Counted from the first letter of the stretch, positions 1-6,317 are shown. The stretch: 9,424 nt of DNA from CAYTGR01 sp964437445 (GCA_964437445.1 CAYTGR010000094.1:1-9424); one strand, 5' to 3'. The notes: generated by a model from the sequence alone, not told the origin. A program made the numbers and translations.

Positions 1-6
1 ATGGAA

Positions 7-14
7 CACCTCTT
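7..14 (-). promoter_or_regulatory. possible ribosome binding site of a leftward gene outside the window
   Basis: Read leftward, the sequence holds AAGAGGTG ending 6 nt before the window edge. It lies about 20 nt downstream of the start site predicted for the leftward promoter. A start codon at normal spacing would fall at or just beyond position 1, so the gene itself is not visible. This is inferred from position and purine content only. Confidence 0.4.
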
Positions 15-17
15 GCG

Positions 18-35
18 ATAGAACAAAGGTTCTAT
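18..35. promoter_or_regulatory. operator-like palindrome, GAAC-N4-GTTC (LexA-box type)
   Basis: A perfect inverted repeat with 7-bp arms, ATAGAAC and GTTCTAT, around a 4-nt centre. Its core is GAAC-N4-GTTC (21-32), the core of the LexA (DinR) box known from Firmicutes and Actinobacteria. It begins 3 nt downstream of the leftward -10 hexamer and covers the expected transcription start, a good position for a repressor. Another dimeric repressor with a similar half-site is possible. LexA is an inference from the motif. Confidence 0.55.
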
Positions 36-38
36 TTC

Positions 39-66
39 ATTATAGGGCCGTTTGGGATTCTGTCAA
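39..66 (-). promoter_or_regulatory. consensus sigma70-type promoter, leftward
   Basis: On the minus strand, TTGACA (66-61), a 16-nt spacer and TATAAT (44-39) match the housekeeping consensus at 12 of 12 positions. The expected start near position 32 lies inside the GAAC-N4-GTTC palindrome. It faces away from the amidohydrolase and must serve a gene beyond the left edge. Confidence 0.8.
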
Positions 67-130
67 GGTTGGAAGAGCAGCTTGCGTCCATCTTTCTCAG
101 GCAAAGAATAATATGATTTTGCTCTGGCGT

Positions 131-160
131 TTGACAAATGAGATGTTTAGGGTTTATAAT
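131..160 (+). promoter_or_regulatory. consensus sigma70-type promoter of the amidohydrolase gene
   Basis: TTGACA (131-136) and TATAAT (155-160) match the housekeeping consensus at 12 of 12 positions, separated by 18 nt, one more than the optimum. Transcription should start near 167, giving an untranslated leader of about 148 nt before the amidohydrolase start at 315. It is divergent from the leftward promoter, with about 65 nt between the two -35 boxes. Confidence 0.8.
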
Positions 161-234
161 GGCGCAGCCGGTAAGCGGGCAAGTAATTAAGAGTATGGGT
201 ACAGCAAAAATTCTTATTATTAACCCAGGCCAGA

Positions 235-288
235 AATACCTTTCCACGCAGACGCTCCCCTGATAAAGCATGATCAGCAGGGGGTATT
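235..288 (+). other. nested inverted repeats in the amidohydrolase leader
   Basis: AATACC (235-240) can pair with GGTATT (283-288) around an inner hairpin. In that hairpin CCC-CTGAT (257-264) pairs with ATCAG (273-277) and GGG (280-282), leaving a 2-nt bulge and an 8-nt loop. The structure lies in the transcribed leader and ends about 16 nt before the Shine-Dalgarno sequence, so it could influence initiation. I could not match it to a riboswitch class, and there is no poly-T tract. It may only be a stable hairpin. Confidence 0.35.
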
Positions 289-314
289 ACCAACAGATTT
301 TCACGGAGGAACCT

Positions 315-1754
315 ATGAGCAACAAAATCTTGTTTCGCAACTGTCGTTACCTGATCACGCGCCCCACCCCCTTCGGCGGCATTCTGGAGGATGGCGCGCT
401 TTACATTGAAGGCCCGTTCATCCAAGCAGTCGGCCCGTCTGCCGAGCTGGAGGCTCAATATGGCCGGCAGCCGGATGTGGAAGTGGTGGATGCCAGCCGC
501 AAAATCGTCATGCCGGGGCTGGTGGATGCCCACAATCACGTCGGCGAAGCCCAAATGTTCCTCATCTTCGGCTGGCTCCAGTCGCCCCTGACCGGCATCG
601 TGGATACGGCGATCCGGATTTTGTGGCCGGCCTATAACTGGTTTACGGAAGAAAGCGTCTATGATCTCACGCTCTTCGGCATCCTTAACCTGCTCAAGCA
701 CGGCACGACCACGTTTGGCAATGCCTTCACCTTCCCTGATGCTGTCTATCGCGCCTCAGTGGAAGCCGGTGTCCGCACGGCCATCCACGTTCAGATGATC
801 ACCAGCGTCAAACTCTCCGAGGCACGGGGGGGCCAATTGCGCCCTTATCTGGACGAGGATGAATATCTGGCGTTGACCGAGGAGGCGATTCGCAACTATC
901 ACAACACCGCCGACGGGCGGATTCGGATCGGGGTGCATCCCAGCGCTACCTACAATTGCACCCAGACCTTACTGGCTAAGGGAATGGCCCTGGCAGAAAA
1001 GTACGATGTGCAATTTTGTACCCACGTAGCCGAATCCCCAGACGAGAAAGCCCGCGCCGATGCAACCTGGGCCGATGAAGGCGGGCAGATCCAGCATTTG
1101 CGCAACCTGGGATTGATGACGCCGCGCACGCTTTTCTATCACGGGGCAGTGTTGAACGAGGCCGAGATTGACATGGTCGCCGAGACCGGGGTAGCCATTG
1201 CCCACTGTCCGCCCACCAATTCCATCCTGGGCAATTGCGCCTATCTGCCCTACATGCTCCACAAGGGGGTCAAAGTCGGCCTGGGAACCGATATGCCCAC
1301 CCACAACCTCTTCAGCGCCATGCTCTCGGTCTCCCAACAACACGCCATTATGCCCCGGCCCCTGCGGGGGGTGATGCCCTGGACTCCGTTTGAGCTGGCA
1401 ACGGTGGGCAGCGCGCGGGCTTTGTGCTGGGACGATCAGATCGGCACCTTAGAGGCAGGCAAGCGCGCCGATGTGGTAACGATTGACCTTACGCACAACA
1501 CCAGCCTCTACCCGCTGAACCCGGGGACGCTGCTGCTCTTCCTGGCGGCCAACGGGGCCGGCACGGAGGTGGCCGATGCCCTGGTGGACGGGCGCTTCCT
1601 GCGCCGCGATGGGAAATTCACCTTCCTGGACGAAGATGAACTGATGGGCCGCGCGCAGTACTGGTGTGACAAGTTCACCGCCGACTACTGGCGGGCGCAG
1701 GCCGCCGGCCAGCCCATGTTTGAACGGGTGCACGAGGAGTACCAGCGGCTCTAA
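315..1754 (+). CDS. amidohydrolase, TRZ/ATZ (cytosine deaminase-like) family
   Basis: A metal-dependent cytosolic hydrolase of 479 residues, in the family that includes atrazine/hydroxyatrazine hydrolases, guanine deaminase, SsnA and 5-methylthioadenosine/SAH deaminases. The HxH metal motif is H73/H75 (VDAHNHVGE). H237 and E240 are in THVAES, H276 is in YHGAVL, H297 in AHCPPTNS, and the metal/catalytic Asp is D326 in GLGTD. A small beta-domain is formed by the N-terminal 65 residues and the C-terminal region after the ADVVTIDL strand, as usual. The start at 315 is preferred because GGAGG (305-309) lies 5 nt upstream; an in-frame ATG at 270 has no such site. After D326 it reads MPTHN rather than the GxxSNN common in nucleoside deaminases, so the substrate is probably not a standard one. 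The reaction is likely deamination or dechlorination-like hydrolysis of a C-N or C-Cl bond; the exact substrate is unknown. It stands alone, with its own promoter and terminator. Confidence 0.88.
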   Translation: MSNKILFRNCRYLITRPTPFGGILEDGALYIEGPFIQAVGPSAELEAQYGRQPDVEVVDASRKIVMPGLVDAHNHVGEAQMFLIFGWLQSPLTGIVDTAIRILWPAYNWFTEESVYDLTLFGILNLLKHGTTTFGNAFTFPDAVYRASVEAGVRTAIHVQMITSVKLSEARGGQLRPYLDEDEYLALTEEAIRNYHNTADGRIRIGVHPSATYNCTQTLLAKGMALAEKYDVQFCTHVAESPDEKARADATWADEGGQIQHLRNLGLMTPRTLFYHGAVLNEAEIDMVAETGVAIAHCPPTNSILGNCAYLPYMLHKGVKVGLGTDMPTHNLFSAMLSVSQQHAIMPRPLRGVMPWTPFELATVGSARALCWDDQIGTLEAGKRADVVTIDLTHNTSLYPLNPGTLLLFLAANGAGTEVADALVDGRFLRRDGKFTFLDEDELMGRAQYWCDKFTADYWRAQAAGQPMFERVHEEYQRL

Positions 1755-1767
1755 CTTAAGCAGCCTG

Positions 1768-1793
1768 GGGGGGCGCGGCAAGCCGCGCCCCCC
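1768..1793 (+). terminator. strong GC hairpin after the amidohydrolase gene
   Basis: A perfect 12-bp inverted repeat (GGGGGGCGCGGC against its complement) with only 2 nt between the arms, so the real loop is 4 nt and the stem 11 bp. It begins 13 nt after the stop codon. Only two T residues follow, so it is a weak canonical terminator or a 3'-end protecting hairpin. It separates the amidohydrolase from the tRNA operon. Confidence 0.6.
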
Positions 1794-1826
1794 TTACCTC
1801 CGGTTAAGCGGAACTGGTTCAGCGAC

Positions 1827-1854
1827 TTGCGCGTTTCGGCAATTGTGGTATACT
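1827..1854 (+). promoter_or_regulatory. promoter of the tRNA operon, extended -10 type
   Basis: TTGCGC (1827-1832), a 16-nt spacer and TATACT (1849-1854), with TGG directly before the -10, giving the extended TGn motif. The predicted start near 1861 leaves only about 5 nt before tRNA-Gly. The 12-nt string TTGTGGTATACT also occurs on the minus strand upstream of the YhfC-like gene (6147-6158). Confidence 0.7.
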
Positions 1855-1865
1855 CATCCTTGCAG

Positions 1866-1938
<73 letters not shown>

Positions 1939-1945
1939 CTGACCC

Positions 1946-2017
1946 GGCGACGTAGCCAAGTGGCAAGGCAGGGGTCTGCAAAACCCCCATTCGTCGGTTC
2001 AAATCCGACCGTCGCCT
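1946..2017 (+). tRNA. tRNA-Cys (anticodon GCA)
   Basis: The acceptor stem (1946-1952 with 2010-2016) has seven perfect pairs. The D-stem is GCC/GGC. The anticodon stem GGGGT/ACCCC encloses loop CTGCAAA with GCA at 1978-1980. The T-stem GTCGG/CCGAC encloses TTCAAAT. The discriminator is U73, the identity base typical of tRNA-Cys. CCA is not encoded. It lies 7 nt after tRNA-Gly, clearly in the same transcript. Confidence 0.97.
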
Positions 2018-2038
2018 CTTTACTGGAGCGTGGGGAAT

Positions 2039-2068
2039 CGGGCATCAAGGCGAGATGCCCGTTTGTTG
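2039..2068 (+). terminator. hairpin with T-rich tail inside the tRNA operon
   Basis: CGGGCATC (2039-2046) and GATGCCCG (2054-2061) form an 8-bp stem with a 7-nt loop, followed by TTTGTTG. It sits in the 58-nt spacer between tRNA-Cys and tRNA-Leu. The shape resembles a weak intrinsic terminator, which could lower tRNA-Leu output, but an RNA-processing or spacing role is just as possible. No separate promoter for tRNA-Leu is visible after it. Confidence 0.4.
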
Positions 2069-2075
2069 TAGATGA

Positions 2076-2159
2076 GGGGCGGTGGCGAAATAGGCAGCCG
2101 CCGGGGACTTAAAATCCTCTGCTCGAGAGAGCGTGTGGGTTCGACTCCCACCCGCCCCA
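2076..2159 (+). tRNA. tRNA-Leu (anticodon TAA)
   Basis: An 84-nt class II tRNA. The acceptor stem (2076-2082 with 2152-2158) has seven perfect pairs. The D-stem is GCG/CGC. The anticodon stem GGGGA/TCCTC, with one G-T pair, encloses CTTAAAA with TAA at 2110-2112. The long variable arm has a 4-bp stem GCTC/GAGC. The T-stem GTGGG/CCCAC encloses TTCGACT. The discriminator is A73, as expected for leucine. CCA is not encoded. Last gene of the tRNA operon. Confidence 0.97.
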
Positions 2160-2175
2160 CTGTTGACTGGCTTTT

Positions 2176-2238
2176 CGGCCCTGACAGGGCCGTCTCTGCG
2201 TGTCTGTTCTCGGCCCGGCTAGCGCCGGGCCGTTTCTG
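2176..2238 (+). terminator. tandem GC hairpins ending the tRNA operon
   Basis: The first hairpin has 7-bp arms, CGGCCCT and AGGGCCG (2176-2192), with a 3-nt loop. The second has perfect 9-bp arms, CGGCCCGGC and GCCGGGCCG (2211-2232), with a 4-nt loop, followed by TTTCTGTT. The second is the more likely intrinsic terminator. Both begin CGGCCC and end GGGCCG, so they may be diverged copies of one unit. The T-tail faces only the plus strand. Confidence 0.6.
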
Positions 2239-2266
2239 TTGCTCTGCGGCTGGCGTTTAGAAAGCG

Positions 2267-2283
2267 ACGAGAATCTTTCTCGT
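2267..2283 (-). terminator. short hairpin after the ABC permease gene
   Basis: Reading leftward from the permease stop, ACGAGAA and TTCTCGT form a perfect 7-bp stem with a 3-nt loop about 16 nt downstream. The bases that follow (CGCTTTCT) are only mildly T-rich. It is a modest candidate for ending the minus-strand ABC operon, which converges here with the tRNA operon. Confidence 0.35.
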
Positions 2284-2298
2284 TGCCCGCCTTGCCCT

Positions 2299-3876
2299 TC
2301 ATTTTTGTAACTGCCTCCAGCGTCCCAGAATAGCCAGTCCCAACAAGAGACCACTCAGCAAAAGATAAACCGGCCAGTTCGCGCTGGTGTGCAGCCCCAG
2401 GTAATCCAATTCCAATACCTTGTTCAGCACACCCAGATACCAGAATACCACATAGATCACCTCAAAGGCTTTACTGCTGCCCGTCCAGACCCCGAGCATG
2501 AGCGCCAGGGAGGGGATGAACAGCAGTCCTGCTACCAGCGATACCAGGCTGGTCAGCTCGCCGGCCAACGCGAAACGCACGGCCGTCCCCAGCCCCATCA
2601 AAATGGCAAGGGCCAACCCGGCCAACCAGGCCACCGGCAGTTGGTTCAGCGGGCGCGGCGAAGAAAAGACGAGCTGGCTGGTATTACGGTGCACTTCACG
2701 GCTGCCCAACCCACTCCACACCAGGAGGGGCCAGATCAGGGCAGCCGGCAGGATGGTCTGGCGCACGCCGGCAAGCGGCAAGACCCACGAGGCCACAATA
2801 AGTCCCCCGGCGGCAAGGTACCACCACCAGGGCAGCCCCTTGAGCAGGAGCCGTAGTTCAGCCAACCACAGCGCTCCCAGGCCTGGACGCGGCCGCGAGA
2901 CCGGCAAGGAAGTCAGGCGTATGAGCGAGGGCGCTGTTGCCGGTGCAACGGGATCTTCTTGCCGCAAACCGACCTCACCTGGGGCGGGCACGGCCGACCG
3001 TTTGCCGCGCGGACGGGCGCGCGTGGCGTCGAAGCGATCAAAGAAGACCGCAGCCAGCAAGGTCAGCCCAACGGCCAACCCCCAGAGCACCAGGCGAGGC
3101 AGGATGGTGGCAGCGGTCCACTCCACGCCGGCCCAATAAAAGGGCAGGATCTCCTCCGAGGGTGGGACCAGGCTGAACACCAGACCGCCTTGATAAGCCG
3201 GATAGGCGGCCCTGGCGGCCAGCGCCATGCTGTTCTTAAAGACGCCAAACCCCAGCCAATCCAACAACGGCTCGTTGGTACCGAACATGATGGCGACCAC
3301 GGCGATGCCCATGATGAAGAAAAAGAAATAGACCACATTCCCCCCGCTGCCGCGCAGCCACCGGATGCTCTCAAACAGCACCGCCATGGCCGCGACCAGC
3401 GCCATAAAGGGCAGCGCGACGAAGATAAAAGGCGCACTCAAGGCCCACAGGTGAATGTGCGGGTCTTCGCGCTGGAGCAATTGCATTACGATGGCCGCCA
3501 GCATCAAGATCACCACCATGCCGTCCAACACAATCATGTTGCTGATCCACTTGCCCAGCATGTACAGGGGACGCGAGAGGGGAGTCGTGGCAATAATCTG
3601 GCCGACCCCCGTTTCGTAATCACGGGCGACAGCGTTTTTGACGAGGTAAAAGCCAAACCAGCCCAACATAAAGTTGACCACCAGGGTCATCATACTGCCC
3701 ACCCAGGCCGAGTTGAAAACGCCCCGGTAGGTTTCCAGCCGCAAGGTAATCTGCCCAATATTGACGTTATAGCCCAGGAAAAGCACCAGGCCCAGCATCA
3801 CCAGGAAGCTGTATCGGCGTGTCCGTTCCAACAGATCGACGCGCGCCATTGCATAAAGGATGCGCCACGTCTTCAT
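2299..3876 (-). CDS. ABC-2 type transporter permease, fused two-half form
   Basis: An integral membrane protein of 525 residues with about 12 hydrophobic segments in two groups. Segments near residues 22-42, 60-85, 113-135, 145-170, 178-200 and 258-280 form the first half. A polar, Pro/Arg-rich linker covers about 283-345. A second set runs from about 350 to 518. The first half begins with an MKTWRILYAMARVDLLERTRR cytoplasmic lead and contains AVARDYETGVGQIIATTPLSR (about 82-102), an arrangement typical of ABC-2 export permeases, where this stretch is cytoplasmic. The usual ABC-2 permease has about 6 segments, so this looks like a fused pair able to serve both transmembrane halves. The start codon overlaps the ATPase stop as ATGA (3873-3876), implying translational coupling. 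It should export an unknown substrate using the neighbouring ATPase. Family assignment is from topology and context; the substrate is unknown. Confidence 0.82.
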   Translation of the reverse strand: MKTWRILYAMARVDLLERTRRYSFLVMLGLVLFLGYNVNIGQITLRLETYRGVFNSAWVGSMMTLVVNFMLGWFGFYLVKNAVARDYETGVGQIIATTPLSRPLYMLGKWISNMIVLDGMVVILMLAAIVMQLLQREDPHIHLWALSAPFIFVALPFMALVAAMAVLFESIRWLRGSGGNVVYFFFFIMGIAVVAIMFGTNEPLLDWLGFGVFKNSMALAARAAYPAYQGGLVFSLVPPSEEILPFYWAGVEWTAATILPRLVLWGLAVGLTLLAAVFFDRFDATRARPRGKRSAVPAPGEVGLRQEDPVAPATAPSLIRLTSLPVSRPRPGLGALWLAELRLLLKGLPWWWYLAAGGLIVASWVLPLAGVRQTILPAALIWPLLVWSGLGSREVHRNTSQLVFSSPRPLNQLPVAWLAGLALAILMGLGTAVRFALAGELTSLVSLVAGLLFIPSLALMLGVWTGSSKAFEVIYVVFWYLGVLNKVLELDYLGLHTSANWPVYLLLSGLLLGLAILGRWRQLQK

Positions 3877-4754
3877 GCCGCTGACCCTTCAGGTTGGTTC
3901 ACCAGGTACAGGTAGACATCTTCCAGGGTTGGCGCGACCGGTTGCGCTTCCGGCACGGGCGCAGTGGCGCTGACGCCGCGCACCTGCACCCCCTCGCTGC
4001 GCCGTACCACACCGCTGATGAGGTAGCGCTGTTTCAGACCCGGCAGTTCGCTGCTCGGCGTGAGCCACTGCCACACCTGGCCATCCAGGATCTGCAGCAA
4101 GCGCTCCGGTAGGGCGTGCTGGAGTTTGCGCCCCCGGTGGATAACGACGATCTCGGTGGCAACGGCCTCCACGTCGGAAACGATGTGAGTGGAAAGGAGG
4201 ATGATACGCTCGCCGGCCAGGTCGGAAAGCAGGTTGCGAAAACGTACCCGTTCCTCCGGGTCAAGGCCAACGGTCGGTTCATCCACGATGAGCAGTTGGG
4301 GGTCGTTGAGCAACGCCTGGGCAATACCCACCCGCTGCTTCATCCCGCCGGAGTAGCCGCCGAGCGGCCGTTTCGCCGCATCTACCAGGTTGACCACCTG
4401 GAGTAGTTCGTCAATGCGGCGGCGTGCTGTTTTGCCGGCCAGCCCTTTGATCGCCGCCATGTATTCCAAAAACTCCACGGCGGAGAGGTTGGGGTAGACA
4501 CCGAAATCCTGTGGCAGGTAGCCCAACACGCCGCGTAGCGCATCCGGCGCTTTGACGATGTCGGTGCCATCCCATTTCACTGTCCCGGCAGTGGGCCGGG
4601 TGATGGTGGCGAGCATCCGCATCAGCGTGGATTTGCCCGCGCCGTTAGGCCCCAACAGGCCGATCACGCCAGGGCCTAGTTCCAGGTCAAAGTCACGCAG
4701 ACCCCAAACATCATGCCGGTATTGTTTAGCGAGCCGTTCAATGGTCAGTTTCAT
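3873..4754 (-). CDS. ABC transporter ATP-binding protein, ABC-2 export type
   Basis: A 293-residue ATPase that powers the adjacent permease at the cytoplasmic membrane face. Walker A is GPNGAGKS (35-42), the Q-loop is YLPQD (Q82), and the signature is YSGGMKQR (134-141), a variant of LSGGQ usual in this subfamily. Walker B is LLIVDE (154-159), the D-loop GLD follows, and the switch His is H190 in LLSTH. After the nucleotide domain there is a C-terminal extension of about 80 residues ending in TLEDVYLYLV, as in DrrA/CcmA-like exporters. The start is set at 4754 because GGGAG (4767-4763) lies 8 nt upstream and the conserved fold begins there. An in-frame ATG at 4844 would add 30 residues unlike the family. 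It lies 111 nt after the lipoprotein/YhfC-like gene and overlaps the permease by 4 nt, so the three probably form one operon. Confidence 0.93.
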   Translation of the reverse strand: MKLTIERLAKQYRHDVWGLRDFDLELGPGVIGLLGPNGAGKSTLMRMLATITRPTAGTVKWDGTDIVKAPDALRGVLGYLPQDFGVYPNLSAVEFLEYMAAIKGLAGKTARRRIDELLQVVNLVDAAKRPLGGYSGGMKQRVGIAQALLNDPQLLIVDEPTVGLDPEERVRFRNLLSDLAGERIILLSTHIVSDVEAVATEIVVIHRGRKLQHALPERLLQILDGQVWQWLTPSSELPGLKQRYLISGVVRRSEGVQVRGVSATAPVPEAQPVAPTLEDVYLYLVNQPEGSAA

Positions 4755-4865
4755 GATTAACACTCCCAATAAATTTGCTATGACGATTTTGTTAAAGCGC
4801 CTGCCCTGAAGTGTCCAGAAGCGGGAAGGGGGCTTTGACAGCAAGTCCTTTTATCTTGATGAGCA

Positions 4866-6050
4866 TCACTTAACCTGAGTTTTCAGGTAGCGCCTGGAGA
4901 GCCAGATTGTTCCCCCCAACCCGATCAGGCCGAAAATGGCGATGACCAGTTCCAGCGTCCACAATTTCCCGGGGGTGTTTGCCCCCCAGAAGGAGGCAAA
5001 TCCACCGGGGGTATCAAGCAAAGTTTTGTAGAGGATGGCCAGCCAACCCCATAGGGCTTCCCGGCTGGCAATCGCGTAGAAAATCAGCACGCAAGCGAAG
5101 ATGTGCGCGAAAATTACCGAGAGGCGCTCAACAATGGGAGCCAATCCCATGAGGAACGTGGCATTGTTGGCCAGACCCCCCAAGGTGGAGACAGGCAATG
5201 TATCTGGCGCGAGCACGCCGACCAGAGCAGAGCCCAATGAGGTCAGGCCAAGCAGCAGTGCCTCAACGGTCCCAAAACCAATCCCGAAGACCAGCGCCTG
5301 ATTCCAATCGGCCCGGCCCCAGCGGCTCTTGCGCAGAATCAGCCAGGCCAGACCGGCTTCAAAGACGCCGGTCAACGCGCCGATGTAGAGATAGGCAATC
5401 AGATTGCCCGGCGAGAAAAGCTTGTCGCCGGTTACCCCGAGTGCCCGGAAGACCAGCGAGTTGACCGGAATGGCGAAGGCAAATTTGACGGCCACGGTCA
5501 ATATCCAAAACAGCGCCCCCAATCCCCAATAACGCCAGTCAAGCCTTTTCTGCCAGGCGGCATAGATGACGAAAGCTGCTGCCACCAAGAGCATGCCCAG
5601 GCCGGGCAGGAGAGCAACCGGCCCCAATTTCAGCGCGTGCCATCCCAGATTGTAGGTCGCAGACGTGTTATCGCTGTACACGAGCCCTAACGTGTACGTG
5701 CCGGTTTGCCCGGCCGGCAAGCGATATTCGGTGCGGAGAGAGAAATCCCCGGCATTGATCTGGCCTGAATTCCAGACGGCCTGTCCATCCGGGCGGCGCA
5801 GTTCAAAGCGCAGCGAGCCGTGGTTGACATTGCCGCTGACCATGATTTTGAGGGGTACGCCTTCGGCAATCATGCCGTCATCCACAAAGATGTTGAAGTA
5901 AAACTGTTCACCAGCCTGGGATTCGTTCAGCTGGCTGCCTTCCACATTGGCCCAACGATAATTCATCGGTACGCTTGAAGTTTGAGCGGCGCAACTGGTC
6001 AGCAGCAGTGATAAGATAGAAATGGACGCGAAAAGAAAAAAACGCTTCAT
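4866..6050 (-). CDS. lipoprotein fused to a YhfC-like intramembrane protease domain
   Basis: A 394-residue membrane protein. Residues 1-20 are a lipoprotein signal with positively charged MKR, a hydrophobic core and lipobox LTSC (cysteine 20). Residues 21-140 look like an extracytoplasmic beta-rich domain (PLKIMVSGNVNHGSLRFEL, then RLPAGQTGTYTLGLVYSD). From about 142 to the end there are about 7-8 hydrophobic segments. The membrane part has features recalled for the YhfC family of putative glutamic-type intramembrane peptidases: E231 in TGVFEAG, E263 in GIGFGTVEA, E308-R309, and H316 in FAHIF. Known YhfC proteins are mostly just the membrane part, so the attached lipoprotein domain is notable. 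It is the first gene of the ABC-export operon and may process, sense or protect against the exported substrate; this role is inference. Family membership is moderately sure; proteolytic activity is not shown. Confidence 0.65.
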   Translation of the reverse strand: MKRFFLFASISILSLLLTSCAAQTSSVPMNYRWANVEGSQLNESQAGEQFYFNIFVDDGMIAEGVPLKIMVSGNVNHGSLRFELRRPDGQAVWNSGQINAGDFSLRTEYRLPAGQTGTYTLGLVYSDNTSATYNLGWHALKLGPVALLPGLGMLLVAAAFVIYAAWQKRLDWRYWGLGALFWILTVAVKFAFAIPVNSLVFRALGVTGDKLFSPGNLIAYLYIGALTGVFEAGLAWLILRKSRWGRADWNQALVFGIGFGTVEALLLGLTSLGSALVGVLAPDTLPVSTLGGLANNATFLMGLAPIVERLSVIFAHIFACVLIFYAIASREALWGWLAILYKTLLDTPGGFASFWGANTPGKLWTLELVIAIFGLIGLGGTIWLSRRYLKTQVK

Positions 6051-6070
6051 TAATTCAATTCAATTCCTCC
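6051..6070 (-). promoter_or_regulatory. distant ribosome binding site with a GAATT pentamer repeat
   Basis: On the minus strand GGAGG (6070-6066) is separated from the ATG of the YhfC-like gene by 15 nt, well over the usual 5-9. The spacer is made of three tandem GAATT units (the first shares its G with GGAGG) plus one A. No nearer Shine-Dalgarno sequence exists. An in-frame stop lies 4 codons before the ATG, so no upstream ATG, GTG or TTG start rescues the spacing. Confidence 0.55.
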
Positions 6071-6146
6071 GTTCCTTTTCCTGCCATAGGATACTTCGCC
6101 TTTTTGAAGGTTGAACCGGTTTTATCTCAACCGCCAAATTCCAGCA

Positions 6147-6174
6147 AGTATACCACAAGTGTGCCCATCAAGAA
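6147..6174 (-). promoter_or_regulatory. putative extended -10 promoter of the ABC/YhfC operon
   Basis: On the minus strand TATACT (6152-6147) is preceded by TGG (6155-6153), an extended -10. A poor -35, TTCTTG, lies 16 nt upstream (6174-6169). The string TTGTGGTATACT is identical to that at the tRNA promoter. The predicted start near 6140 gives a leader of about 90 nt. Within it GGTTGA and TCAACC (arms roughly at 6103-6131) could form a small hairpin around an AACCGGTT palindrome. Confidence 0.5.
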
Positions 6175-6184
6175 GGTATTCTAC

Positions 6185-6213
6185 TTGTACTTTTGGGCAG
6201 GCCATGCTAAACT
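6185..6213 (+). promoter_or_regulatory. weak candidate promoter for thrC
   Basis: TTGTAC (6185-6190), a 17-nt spacer and TAAACT (6208-6213): matches at 3 and 4 of 6 positions. It is divergent from the minus-strand promoter. It would give thrC a leader of about 350 nt containing the hairpin at 6237-6272 and the tandem duplication. Spacing is ideal but the hexamers are poor, so this is tentative. Confidence 0.3.
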
Positions 6214-6236
6214 CAATGCATACTTTGCGTCACAGA

Positions 6237-6272
6237 AAGCCCCGCTTGAAGGCCAGACTGTCTTCGGGGCTT
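6237..6272 (+). other. 8-bp inverted repeat in the thrC leader region
   Basis: AAGCCCCG (6237-6244) and CGGGGCTT (6265-6272) are perfectly complementary with 20 nt between. No T-run follows on the plus strand. On the minus strand only TCTGTG follows, so it is not a clear terminator in either direction. No T-box or known riboswitch signature was recognised nearby. It may be a leader structure. Confidence 0.4.
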
Positions 6273-6317
6273 AAAGCCGGCGAGGCAGATTACTCACCAA
6301 CATTAAGAGAATTCACC

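Noticed and set aside
32..271. 79-codon minus-strand frame before the amidohydrolase
   Set aside because: It overlaps both consensus promoters and has no ribosome binding site or domain.
270..314. Upstream start (ATG at 270) for the amidohydrolase
   Set aside because: It has no Shine-Dalgarno site. GGAGG lies at good spacing before the ATG at 315, where family similarity begins.
2959..3915. 318-codon open frame on the plus strand opposite the ABC permease
   Set aside because: It has a low-complexity Gln/His/Arg-rich translation and is complementary to a membrane protein, so it is a shadow of the permease's hydrophobic codons.
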